This document shows positions 14,201 through 22,252 of a stretch of 42,053 nt of DNA, in pieces. Position numbers and translations under genes: made by a program. The stretch lies in assembly GCA_945865375.1 (NCBI GenBank), contig CAMBEJ010000028.1, forward strand, positions 1 to 42,053, in the 5' to 3' direction. This stretch comes from Akkermansia muciniphila (GTDB lineage Bacteria; Verrucomicrobiota; Verrucomicrobiia; Limisphaerales; F1-80-MAGS106). Position 1 is the first letter of the stretch; each line of letters begins with the position of its first letter. Below the pieces are notes generated by a model. The model was not told where the DNA came from and searched no databases. It worked only from the letters and a program-made list of their open reading frames with translations.

Positions 14201-14434
14201 ATGAATATCGAACTGATCCGCGAAAGGGTTCACAGCAGCGTGCAACCATTCCTGCTGCGCCTCTCCGATGGTCGCGCCATCAAGGTGCCGCACCCGGATT
14301 TCATCGCTGTCGGAAAGAAATCGGTGATCGTGGTTGGCAACCATGATCTGCCAAGCTCCTTCGACCCGCTGCATGTCGTCTCAATCGAGGAGATCCCTTC
14401 GCGAAAAGGCAAAAAGAACGCAAAAGAAGGCTGA
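14201..14434 (+). CDS. Small conserved protein of unknown function
   Basis: The 77-residue product starts MNIELIRERVHSSVQPF and contains LSDGRAIKVPHPDFIAVG, SVIVVGNHD and FDPLHVVSIEEIP. This pattern (DGR, VPHPDF, VG, DPLH) is one I associate with many small proteins in Verrucomicrobiota and Planctomycetota genomes. No function is known to me. The last codons (RKGKKNAKEG) lie in a purine-rich sequence like the GCGTTCTTT tandem element, so a repeat may have supplied the end of the gene. It is divergent from the toxin-antitoxin genes, with 127 bases between them. The wider frame open to 13901 is not credible. Confidence 0.72.
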   Translation: MNIELIRERVHSSVQPFLLRLSDGRAIKVPHPDFIAVGKKSVIVVGNHDLPSSFDPLHVVSIEEIPSRKGKKNAKEG

Positions 14435-14776
14435 GAACCCGAAGGCTTTGGAGAAGGGCTTTGCGACAAAATGACTAAGTTCCTCCAACCCTTCCGGTCC
14501 ATCCCAACTCCGAAACTTTAAGACCTCAGAATTTGGGGGGTAAAACGAGGAAAACAATGGCGAGTTGGATTCCCTCGAAATGCCCCCTCTCCCTGGTTCT
14601 CCCGCCAATTGGGAGCCAGGGAAACAAATTTCCGCGTCGATTTTGAAGGATTCGGGTTGCGCACTCATTTCCCTGATTTACCCGCGTCATGCTGAGGTCT
14701 GAGGGCTATGTCGGGAGGTCTGGATTTCACCTTTAAAAAGCAAATTCCTATCCTTTAAGAGGGAGTTCAGGACGCC
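14435..14776. other. Spacer with one long imperfect hairpin
   Basis: These 342 bases lie between convergent genes. One stem-loop stands out at 14591-14621: CCCTGG and CTCCC on the left pair with GGGAG and CCAGGG on the right, with a two-base bulge and a seven-base loop. It lacks a T tract on either strand, so it is not a clear intrinsic terminator. No other structure was seen. Confidence 0.5.
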
Positions 14777-16174
14777 TCAAGGCGAATCCACCTTGTGGCC
14801 GAGTTCGCGCAACCGCTGGAGCTTGTAGAGGAGCGCTCGGCGGCTCAAGCCGAGGGCCTTGGCTGTTTCCGTTCGGTTGAACTCGTGCTTGACCAATGCC
14901 TGACAGATGGCGTGACGTTCCATTTCCTCAAGGCGCTCAGGATCCGCCGCAGGGATCTCGCTGCTCGCGGGAGGACGCACGCCTCCTTCGCGCACCTTGT
15001 TCGGGAGATGCTCCGGCAAGATCATCTCGCCCCTGAACAACAAGGCGGCACGCTCCATGGCATTGCGCAGCTCCCGCACGTTTCCGGGCCACGGGTAGAT
15101 CTCAAGGCACTCCGTCACAGATGAGGAAAACCGAGCCCGCCCTTTTGTGAATTCAGCGATGAAATGCCGCGCGAGCGGCAGGATGTCCTCGGTGCGCTCG
15201 CGAAGGGGTGGAATGTTCAATTCCACCACGTTCAACCGGTAAAACAGATCCTCGCGAAAACGCCCGCTCTTCACCTCTTGCTCCAGGTTGCGGTTTGTTG
15301 CCGCAAGAATGCGCGCGTTCACCTTGATCTCTGAGTTCGAGCCCACCCGCTGAAATCGACCGTCCTGGGTCACGCGCAACAGCTTCGCCTGAAGTTGAGG
15401 CGACATCTCCGCGATTTCATCGAGAAAAATGGTGCCTCCATGGGCGAGCTCGAACCGCCCGATGCGCTGGGCCACGGCGCCTGTGAACGCGCCCTTTTGA
15501 TGTCCAAACAATTCGCTTTCGAGCAGGTTCTCCGGGATAGCGGCGCAGTTCACCTTCACCAGGGGACCGGCAGCTCGCGGACTCCACCCGTGCAACACGT
15601 CCGCCAACACTTCCTTTCCCACGCCACTCTCGCCGGTGATGAGAATCCGGCTGTCTGAGTCGGCGACCAGCGACGCATCCCTGAATACAGCCTGGCTCAG
15701 CGGGCTCTCGGCCACCACGCCAGCGGGAAGCTGACGGTCCTCGGATAAGCTCAAACCCGTCCCTTGCGCGAGGCCCATTGCCTGCCGCACCAAGACCACC
15801 AACTCATCCAAATCGATGGGCTTGGTAAGGTAATTCAAAGCCCCGTCCCGCATCGCGCCCACCGCCTCCCGGATATCCGCGTAGGCTGTCACGAGCAGCA
15901 CCGGGAGCACCGCCCGCTCCTTTCTCGCGCGCTTGAGTGTCTCCAACCCCGAGATGCCGGGCATTCGGACATCCGAAATCATCATCGCCACATCCTCGTG
16001 TCTCAAAACCTCGAGAGCCTCTTCCCCGCTGGATGCCGTGAGGGTCACAAACCCCTGGCTTCGGAGAAACGAGTCCAACAAACTCCTCTGCCCGGCGTCA
16101 TCGTCCACGATCAATATCCGACCGGGCGGGGCGATCTGAACCGGAGTGGGCAACAGGGACGACATACCTCGCAA
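14777..16174 (-). CDS. NtrC-family sigma-54-dependent response regulator
   Basis: The 465-residue product has three domains. The receiver (about 18-135) has the acidic pair in VDDD, phosphoacceptor Asp68 in ISDVRMPG and Lys118 in LTKPID. The AAA+ domain has Walker A GESGVGKE (181-188), the sigma-54 contact loop GAFTGA (228-233), Walker B GGTIFLDE (246-253) and a sensor region ending LPPRERTEDI-like (here [10 protein letters not shown]). The C-terminal FIS-type HTH is around [20 protein letters not shown]. It activates RNA polymerase with sigma-54. It begins 10 bases after the sensor kinase gene and ends the secretion block. The only strong sigma-54 promoter found in the window is upstream of that block, so self-control is likely. 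An alternative start lies at 16165. Confidence 0.95.
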   Translation of the reverse strand: MRGMSSLLPTPVQIAPPGRILIVDDDAGQRSLLDSFLRSQGFVTLTASSGEEALEVLRHEDVAMMISDVRMPGISGLETLKRARKERAVLPVLLVTAYADIREAVGAMRDGALNYLTKPIDLDELVVLVRQAMGLAQGTGLSLSEDRQLPAGVVAESPLSQAVFRDASLVADSDSRILITGESGVGKEVLADVLHGWSPRAAGPLVKVNCAAIPENLLESELFGHQKGAFTGAVAQRIGRFELAHGGTIFLDEIAEMSPQLQAKLLRVTQDGRFQRVGSNSEIKVNARILAATNRNLEQEVKSGRFREDLFYRLNVVELNIPPLRERTEDILPLARHFIAEFTKGRARFSSSVTECLEIYPWPGNVRELRNAMERAALLFRGEMILPEHLPNKVREGGVRPPASSEIPAADPERLEEMERHAICQALVKHEFNRTETAKALGLSRRALLYKLQRLRELGHKVDSP

Positions 16175-16184
16175 AATAGCGGGT

Positions 16185-17822
16185 CTAAGCCTCTCGCGAC
16201 AGCTTGATATGGCTCAACCTGAAAATAGCGCCTCGCGGTTCGTTCGCAACACACTGGATATCCCAGCCGTGAGCCAGCACGATTTGTTTCACAACGGCCA
16301 GGCCCAGCCCTGTCCCTTTTTGCGTGGTGGTGAAGTACGGCTTGAAGATCTCAGCCCGGTGCTCCTCCGGAACGCCTGGCCCGTTGTCCCGAATCTCCAC
16401 GCAAACACCGGAATCCCCGGTCCTAAACGCCGCGATCATAACCTCTCCACCCCGTTCCACAGCCTGGATGGCGTTCAACAGGAGGTTGAAAAGGGTCTGT
16501 CGCAACAATTGTTCGTCGGCCTCCACTTTGAAACTCCCACACGCGTTGTCGAACCGAACCAACTTCTCCTCAATGTCGCACTCCAACGCCCGCGCCAGGT
16601 CTGCGACAACCGCTTCAAGCGCCACCGGCGCGCGGCGCACTTCGCGGGGTTTCGAGTAATTGATGAACTCGTTGAGCTGCGCGGTCACGCGGTCGACCTC
16701 GCTCGTGATCTCGCTCGACTTGCGCCGAACCTCGATTGTCGAGTCGGATTGTTTCGCGATCATCTGGGCGAGCCCCCGGATGATGTTGAGCGGATTTCGG
16801 GTCTCGTGCGCCAGTCCCGCAGCCGCGATGTTCATCTCGCGCAGATGCGTGTTCATCTCGCTCGCCCGAAGAAGACGAATTTGCAACTCGGATGAATTGG
16901 CCACTGAACGCCAGGCAAGTCCAAACCCGCAGGCCGCGGCGGCTCCAAATCCACTGGTGAGAAGCCGCAGCCACAAATCGCGGATGGCGGCCTCTAAAAA
17001 AGAATTGTTTGAGAGCACCACCACAAAACTATGGATTCCCTGCTTCTGAATCAACGAAGCGAACTCCGGCTCGCTCATCCACGGGGGACGTCGGAACCAG
17101 GAACGTCCCGAGGGATCCCGCCGACTTCCGCCGGGCTCGCCTGGACGAGTTTCACCAGGGGGAGGCCTCTCGGACCGCTGCGAAAGTTCCACAGGCCTCG
17201 CGGCTGTGCCGGGCCCGGGGTCGGAAGTCGAGTTGGTCAAGTTGGTGGAACTGGCGGAATCGGCAGAATTGGTTCCGGCGCTCGCGATTGTGTTTGTTCC
17301 ACGCGATCCTCCGGGTCTTCGCCCAAATCTTGACAGGCTGAAAGGGTCAGCGTTCGTCGTCGTTCCAGGGTCACGCCGAGGCAAAAGGACGATGGTCGGG
17401 GGTCGCTCTCCTTCCTGAACGAGATTCGTTGCCGTGCCCAGGTCGACGAGGTTTACCAGGGTCACGCTGTGGTGGTCCCACCATTCCCCCGTGCGTGTGT
17501 TGGGGTTCCGTTCGAGATCCACAGCGGCACCGGCTGTGGCCACCACGCGCCCAGCTTCGTTCAACAGGGAGACCGACTTCACCTCATTAGCCTTGACCAG
17601 CTCGTTGAGAGCGGGTTCGAGTCGTTCCTGCGTGACAAATCCGCCGAACCGCAACTGCGATTTGATCACAAGGCCCAGAGTCGTGGTGATGTCCCGCGCT
17701 CGATAGACCAGGGCAGCGCGTGCCGCCTGTCGAACACGCAGGTGCTCGACCGCCTGCCACAACAATATCCCCACCCAAGAGGCAGCGAGCAACCCGTAAA
17801 CGATGCGACTACGCCGGATCAT
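16185..17822 (-). CDS. Membrane sensor histidine kinase
   Basis: The 545-residue product has two membrane segments (about 9-24 and 281-304) around a large outer domain, then a HisKA domain with His339 in AAAGLAHETRNPLNIIRG, and a HATPase domain with LLNAIQAV (N box), DNGPGVP (G1), FTTTQKGTGLGLAVV (G2). It should phosphorylate the NtrC-like regulator encoded 10 bases downstream. The outer domain includes a long low-complexity part (about 150-245) rich in Thr, Ser, Asn, Pro, Arg and Gly. Within it a nonamer tandem repeat in the DNA (17230-17274) gives triplet-like runs such as SADSASSTNLTNSTS. The signal sensed is unknown. The gene starts 19 bases after the secretin gene. Confidence 0.94.
   Translation of the reverse strand: MIRRSRIVYGLLAASWVGILLWQAVEHLRVRQAARAALVYRARDITTTLGLVIKSQLRFGGFVTQERLEPALNELVKANEVKSVSLLNEAGRVVATAGAAVDLERNPNTRTGEWWDHHSVTLVNLVDLGTATNLVQEGERPPTIVLLPRRDPGTTTNADPFSLSRFGRRPGGSRGTNTIASAGTNSADSASSTNLTNSTSDPGPGTAARPVELSQRSERPPPGETRPGEPGGSRRDPSGRSWFRRPPWMSEPEFASLIQKQGIHSFVVVLSNNSFLEAAIRDLWLRLLTSGFGAAAACGFGLAWRSVANSSELQIRLLRASEMNTHLREMNIAAAGLAHETRNPLNIIRGLAQMIAKQSDSTIEVRRKSSEITSEVDRVTAQLNEFINYSKPREVRRAPVALEAVVADLARALECDIEEKLVRFDNACGSFKVEADEQLLRQTLFNLLLNAIQAVERGGEVMIAAFRTGDSGVCVEIRDNGPGVPEEHRAEIFKPYFTTTQKGTGLGLAVVKQIVLAHGWDIQCVANEPRGAIFRLSHIKLSREA
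17230..17274. repeat. 9-mer tandem repeat inside the kinase gene
   Basis: Five units of nine bases follow each other: GAGTTGGTC, AAGTTGGTG, GAACTGGCG, GAATCGGCA, GAATTGGTT. The period is a multiple of three, so the frame is kept, and the repeat encodes Ser/Thr/Asn-rich tripeptides in the outer domain of the kinase. Length change by slippage would alter only the linker. Confidence 0.65.
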
Positions 17823-17841
17823 CCGATGTCCCTTTTTGAAA

Positions 17842-19074
17842 TCACCTGGTCTTCGGTTTCACGGGGCTGGGTCTGGTCGACCCCGGTGCCGGTGGAGGTG
17901 GCTGGACCACCGGTTTGCTTCCGATAGGTTGAGCGGACTCCTTCAGGGGAAGTCCGTCAAGAAACTTGTCCAGGTCCTTGTCTGAAAATGCCTTCGGCGC
18001 GAGCTCCGCCTTGTCCGTCTCGCTCTTGGTCATTTTCGCCAGCTCGGACGGCCGTTGAACCACATAAGGCGTCAGGAAGATGATGAGCTCGGTCTGGGTG
18101 TTTTCTTTTATTTTGCGTTTGAAGGCCATGCCCAGGATTGGAATATCTCCCAAGATTGGAACCTTCCGCACCGACTCCGTCTTATTGTTCTCCATCAACC
18201 CCCCAATCACGACCGTTTTTCCGTCCGCCGTCACCACCACGGTCTCGGCAGAGCGCTTCGCAATCACGGGAGCGTTCGCGGTGTTGGAGATAGGGACCGT
18301 TTTGTCCGTGAGCGTTGAGATCTCCGGTGCCACGATCATTTCCACCATTCCATCCGAAGTGATGAAAGGCGTCACACGGAGGATGATCCCGATGTCTCGG
18401 TACTCGATTGTGTTAATGGTTTGCCCATTGTCGGTAATCCTTGAGTTGGTGACAAAAGGAAGCGTCTGACCGACCGTGATCACGGCCTGCTGGTTGTTCC
18501 TTGTGAGAATTGAAGGCCTGGACAGCACCTCTGTCTTGCCCGCCTCCGAGATGGCGCGGAGCGTGATCTCGAGGTCATCGCTCAAAACCTTGTAAAAACC
18601 GCCGGTGGTCTGCGAAGCCAAGCCCCCAAACAATGAGGAAGCTTCCCCGGTGTGCGTGTCCGTGATCTTGTGGGTGAACTTTCCCTCAACCCCGACATCC
18701 AGACCGTCCCGGCGAGTGACTTCCAGGAACACCACTTTGATAAGCACCTGAGGCTTGGGGCGGTCGAGATTCGTGATGACCTGGCTGATGTGCAACGCGG
18801 TTTCATCGTCGGTGATGACAATCAATTTCCGAGTCTCCGGGTCGCTCGAAAACGTGGCTTCCCCCACCATCGTGTTGTTGTTGTATTCTCGGGTGCCGGA
18901 GCCGCCACCCGCACCCCCCGTGGTCCTCCCACCCCCTGTGTTCCCACGCTGCTGGGCTTGCAGATCCACGAGCGCAAGCCCGCACACCACCGCCAAGGCC
19001 AACGCCGCGCCCGCAAACGACCTTGGCGAAACCCATTCCGGCTTTTTTCCAAAATAAAACTTTTTCATGATCAA
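17842..19074 (-). CDS. gspD: Secretin pore domain of type II secretion (C-terminal half of GspD)
   Basis: The 410-residue product has its own signal peptide (to about residue 40, LQAQ), then a Gly-rich stretch, then the second half of a secretin N-domain (SDPETRKLIVITDDETALHI ... ITNLDRP, about 77-105). The pore-forming beta-domain follows: PQVLIKVVFLEVTRRD, LSRPSILTRNNQQAVITVGQ, IGIILRVTPFI, VVIGGLMENN and the hallmark VPILGDIPILGMAFKRK. A Pro/Lys-rich tail ends it. On its own it lacks the N0-N2 domains of a normal GspD; these are on the product of the gene 33 bases upstream. Together they would form the outer-membrane channel. A gene symbol is given for the pore half only. Confidence 0.92.
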   Translation of the reverse strand: MIMKKFYFGKKPEWVSPRSFAGAALALAVVCGLALVDLQAQQRGNTGGGRTTGGAGGGSGTREYNNNTMVGEATFSSDPETRKLIVITDDETALHISQVITNLDRPKPQVLIKVVFLEVTRRDGLDVGVEGKFTHKITDTHTGEASSLFGGLASQTTGGFYKVLSDDLEITLRAISEAGKTEVLSRPSILTRNNQQAVITVGQTLPFVTNSRITDNGQTINTIEYRDIGIILRVTPFITSDGMVEMIVAPEISTLTDKTVPISNTANAPVIAKRSAETVVVTADGKTVVIGGLMENNKTESVRKVPILGDIPILGMAFKRKIKENTQTELIIFLTPYVVQRPSELAKMTKSETDKAELAPKAFSDKDLDKFLDGLPLKESAQPIGSKPVVQPPPPAPGSTRPSPVKPKTR

Positions 19075-19107
19075 TCCTTGCTGAGCTAGCCCTCTAACCC
19101 ATCCGTT

Positions 19108-20796
19108 TCAAAATCCCCCGCCTCCTCTGGTTCCACCACCTCCTGCGCCGCCTCCGCCGCCTCCACCCCCAAACCCGCCGCCGGTGTTGCCTCCCGTGTT
19201 TCCAGTAGTCCGGTTGTTGAGCGGGTTGGTTGTGTTTTGCCTTGTCGTCGACCGGTTGTTCCGGGAATTTTGGCCTTCAAACATCCCTCGGAGAATTTCC
19301 TCCACGCTCTGAACATCCGCATTTTCCAGGGAATACACAAAAACCTTCTGCTTCTTGGCGGGGTTGCTATCGAGCTGCGCCACCATTTCCTCGATCTGTC
19401 CCATCAACTGCTTCGCGGCGCTGACGATGACCGATGCGGTGCGCTGGTCAGGCACGGCAATCACGCGTCCTTGTTTCTTATTCCGCGTGCTCGTGGCGGC
19501 GGCGTTAGCGCCTCCTCGGCCCCCGCCTCCACCACCAAATGGCCCGCCACGATTAAACTGGACCTGGGCATTGTTGCTGTCGGTCTTGCTGTCGTCAGGA
19601 AAAAGGCCAGAGAGAATGTCCGCCATTTCCTGAGGATCCGAGTTCTTGAGGCGGAACACTCGAACCTCCGTGACTTCCGTGACGTTCGTGTCGATTTCCC
19701 TGACCAACTGCTCGATCGTGGGAATGAACTCGTCGGGAGCGCTGACCACCAGCGAATTCGTGCGTTCATCCGCGACGGCCACAACGCGTGACGCCGCTTT
19801 GCGAGCCGCGCTGTCCCCCGAAGCATCAGCGCCACCGGCACCGCCACGCCCTCCACCGCCGCCGCCGCCGGCTCCACCGCCGCCGCCAAACCGCGCAAAC
19901 AACTGAGCCGCGCCCCCCCCCAATCCACCGCCACCTCCGCCTCCAGCGCCGCCGCCTCGCTGGGTGTTGCTCGAGGTGTCAAAAAGCTCTTTCACAACCG
20001 TGGCCAATTCCTTCGCATCCGCATACTGCAACGGAAACACGCGGATGGCGGAGATGCTGGCTATCGATGTGTCGAGCGCCTTCACGATCTCTGCCATGCG
20101 GCGGATGCTCGACTGGGTGTCCGTGATCACAAGGGCGTTGCCACTTTCGTTGGCTGTCATGTTGGCGTGCGAAGGCAGCAGCGGCAGCAGGTCCTTGGTG
20201 AGTTGCGTGGCGTTCGCGTACCGCACGGGCAGAATCTGTGTGACCATCTCGTCGCTCTTGGGAATGGACTCGGGATCGCTGCCGCTCCGGACGGGGATCT
20301 CGCGCTTCTTTGCCTCGTCCCGGTTGACGATGGTCAGCACCTGATCATTTCGGATCGCCGCGTACCCGTTCTTGTTCAGAACCGTGTTGAGAACGTTCAC
20401 AGCGCCGTCCTTGCTGAGAGGCTGATTGCTCCACATGTCAACTTTGCCCTCCAACTTAGTCTCGAGTATGATGACGAAACCGGCGGCCTCGCTGAGATAA
20501 TTCAGAACCATCTCCAGAGGCACGCCTCTGAAATTCAGAAGATACCCCTCCTTGCCATCCGCCGTCTTGGTGACCGTGACGCCGGGGCGGTTGGCCTTCA
20601 CCTCGGGGCCTGGGGGCGTGAGCACAGGCTTTTCCTCGGCGGGACCTGCCGTTTTCTCAGCGGGTTTGGCGACTTCAGCCCGGGTGGCTTCCTCCGGCTT
20701 TTTCACGTTCGGGGTGTCCGCCTGCTGGGCGAAAAGGGCCGTTACAAGGCCTGCCACAAGGCCCGACAATACGATCCGTCGAATTCCAATTTTCAT
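19108..20796 (-). CDS. Secretin N-domain protein (N-terminal half of a split GspD), Gly-rich
   Basis: The 562-residue product has a signal peptide (to about LFAQQ, residue 25), a Pro/Glu/Lys-rich linker, then an N0-like domain (LNFRGVPLEMVLNYLSEAAG, about 86-165) and at least two full repeats of the secretin N1/N2 type. Each repeat has a first half such as ILPVRYANATQLTKDLL, a loop, and a second half such as VVAVADERTNSLVVSAPDEF with REID. The loops hold long Gly runs. The last repeat has only its first half (KVFVYSLENADVQSVEEILR) and ends in a Gly/Asn-rich tail; its missing half is at the start of the next gene product. The beta-domain is absent. The start overlaps the GspC-like stop as ATGA. 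Confidence 0.9.
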   Translation of the reverse strand: MKIGIRRIVLSGLVAGLVTALFAQQADTPNVKKPEEATRAEVAKPAEKTAGPAEEKPVLTPPGPEVKANRPGVTVTKTADGKEGYLLNFRGVPLEMVLNYLSEAAGFVIILETKLEGKVDMWSNQPLSKDGAVNVLNTVLNKNGYAAIRNDQVLTIVNRDEAKKREIPVRSGSDPESIPKSDEMVTQILPVRYANATQLTKDLLPLLPSHANMTANESGNALVITDTQSSIRRMAEIVKALDTSIASISAIRVFPLQYADAKELATVVKELFDTSSNTQRGGGAGGGGGGGLGGGAAQLFARFGGGGGAGGGGGGGRGGAGGADASGDSAARKAASRVVAVADERTNSLVVSAPDEFIPTIEQLVREIDTNVTEVTEVRVFRLKNSDPQEMADILSGLFPDDSKTDSNNAQVQFNRGGPFGGGGGGRGGANAAATSTRNKKQGRVIAVPDQRTASVIVSAAKQLMGQIEEMVAQLDSNPAKKQKVFVYSLENADVQSVEEILRGMFEGQNSRNNRSTTRQNTTNPLNNRTTGNTGGNTGGGFGGGGGGGGAGGGGTRGGGGF

Positions 20797-21434
20797 TTGT
20801 TATTCTCCTTCTCACGGCGTTGCATCATTTTCTTCACCACATCGTCTTCGTCCGCGCCGCCGCCTGAATCCTCACCGGAGGATTTGCCGGACGAACCACC
20901 GCTTCCCGCGCCCGACTTGGACGCTGCCTCCGCTTTGTCACTGAGCTTCCATTCACCCTCGTCCTCGCGGCGCAACTGCATTCCCACTTTCATCTCCACT
21001 TCCTTCCCGGCCATTTCGAGCCACACCGCATCCGGGACCACCGCCGTCACTTTACAACCGGCAATGGTGTCAGACACCCTGACGGCCTGCTTCAAGGAGT
21101 CGCTTGATCCATCGAAGAATGCTATCATCCCCTTCCCATGGATCAAGGTGCCCACCAGGGAAACTGACTCCACCTTCAACGTCTTAGGAGGGGGCGCATC
21201 CCCAACCGTCCCCGAGGATCTGGGTCCGCGGTTCGGGTTGAAAATGTTTCGCTCCGAAATGATGTTGAAAGCCGCAAGCCCCGACAGGTTGGTCGCGTTC
21301 GTCCCCGAAGCGGAAGGCCGCATCGTCGGCATGCGTTGGGATCTCGCGGAACGGTCCGCGCCGCGCGCCTCCCAATCCATGAGCCAGACCATCCCCACCA
21401 CGCCTATCGTCACCATCCGGCGGAACATTCCCAT
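20793..21434 (-). CDS. GspC-like inner-membrane/periplasmic component
   Basis: The 213-residue product from the ATG at 21434 starts with a hydrophobic segment (MVTIGVVGMVWLMDW), followed by a linker and a HR-domain-like region: FNIISERNIFNPNRG, ESVSLVGTLIHG, AFFDGSSDSLKQAVRVSD, CKVTAVVPDAVWLEMAGKEVEMKVG. This is the pattern of GspC and PilP, which connect the inner platform to the secretin. There is no PDZ domain; a Gly/Ser/Glu-rich tail ends it. The frame stays open to 21713, but the extra 93 residues have unlikely composition and would start with a TTG. It overlaps the split-secretin gene as ATGA. Spacing to the GspM-like gene is 275 bases, the longest gap in the block. Confidence 0.82.
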   Translation of the reverse strand: MGMFRRMVTIGVVGMVWLMDWEARGADRSARSQRMPTMRPSASGTNATNLSGLAAFNIISERNIFNPNRGPRSSGTVGDAPPPKTLKVESVSLVGTLIHGKGMIAFFDGSSDSLKQAVRVSDTIAGCKVTAVVPDAVWLEMAGKEVEMKVGMQLRREDEGEWKLSDKAEAASKSGAGSGGSSGKSSGEDSGGGADEDDVVKKMMQRREKENNK

Positions 21435-21709
21435 GAATCGTTCCGAGGAGCGCGGGCTTCCATGCCGCAGCAGCAGCGGAACACGGTGTGCGGTATGATC
21501 ATCGCCACAGCCTCGAGATACGGACAGGCTGCGGCCAGGATGGCCGCGCTCCGGTCCATAGCCTCGATTCACGTCCAAAATTTGGAGATGTTCCCTTCCC
21601 AGGAACATAATCGACTTTTTCTGTTGTCTGACTTTCATCGAATTTAACAGGCTCGCTAACATACACTCATAGGCACCAATGATCGAAAATCCCGACGTCT
21701 CGGTCGCCC
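21435..21709. other. 275-base gap inside the secretion block
   Basis: This is the only sizeable gap in an otherwise overlapping gene run. It holds a perfect six-base palindrome TGTTCC/GGAACA with a seven-base spacer (21589-21607) and no sigma-54 core or clear -35/-10 pair. It may contain a secondary promoter or processing site, but I cannot support one. Confidence 0.4.
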
Positions 21710-22252
21710 TCAATTGCGAGCATCCGGTGACGGATTCAAGACAAGTCCACTGACCTGGAGTCCCAGCGTCAACTGTCGGCCTTGGCCGTCACGCGTGCTG
21801 ATCTCCAGATGCTCCACCTTCAATGCCATGGGATCCTTCTCAATCTCGTAAAGAAAACGGGCCACGGCCGACACACTCCCAGACGCGTCCACCCGGCATC
21901 CCAAAGTCAGGTACTCATCCCCACTGCTCTTCCCTTGGGATTTTCTCGAGTTGATGCTGATGCCGCTGTCCACGGACCATTTGTCGAAGGCTTTCATAAC
22001 TTGGTTTTCCGCGACCGAAACGTCGCCTCCTAGCGTGTTTGTTCGCATGCTATCCCAACGGTTGCGGAGGGTCTGTTCCCGCCCCAGGATGTCCGAGCCG
22101 CGGGCCACTGATTTCCTGAGCTCCACAATCCGGGTTCCGCGTTCTTTCCAAAGGCGCATCAGGGGTGTGACGACGAGCGAGTCACAGACCAAGAGGGCCA
22201 CGCCGACCGCCGCGATGAGGACGAGAAACTGCTGCCGTTTACTGGGGTTCAC
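21710..22252 (-). CDS. GspM/PilO-like assembly protein
   Basis: The 180-residue product has a short cytoplasmic start, one membrane helix (about 10-28, LVLIAAVGVALLVCDSLVV), a coiled-coil-like stretch (LWKERGTRIVELRKSVARG) and a periplasmic ferredoxin-like part (VSAVARFLYEIEKDPMALKVEHLEI, then LTLGLQVSGLVL). This layout is that of GspM and PilO, which pair with GspL/PilN in the inner-membrane platform. Sequence conservation in this family is low, and the call relies on layout and position. It overlaps the upstream GspL-like gene by 14 bases. Confidence 0.78.
   Translation of the reverse strand: MNPSKRQQFLVLIAAVGVALLVCDSLVVTPLMRLWKERGTRIVELRKSVARGSDILGREQTLRNRWDSMRTNTLGGDVSVAENQVMKAFDKWSVDSGISINSRKSQGKSSGDEYLTLGCRVDASGSVSAVARFLYEIEKDPMALKVEHLEISTRDGQGRQLTLGLQVSGLVLNPSPDARN

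Noticed and set aside
14591-14621. Hairpin as terminator between the small gene and the NtrC-type gene
   Set aside because: The stem is good but neither side carries a T tract, so intrinsic termination is not supported.
20167-21498. 443-codon open frame on the plus strand
   Set aside because: It lies opposite the split-secretin and GspC-like genes, has the low-quality composition of an antisense shadow and no recognisable motif; GC-rich genes often leave such open frames on the other strand.
21435-21713. Upstream extension of the GspC-like gene to a TTG next to the GspM-like stop
   Set aside because: It would give an overlap like the neighbours, but the start is TTG, the 93 extra residues look random, and the clear hydrophobic start comes only at 21434-21416.
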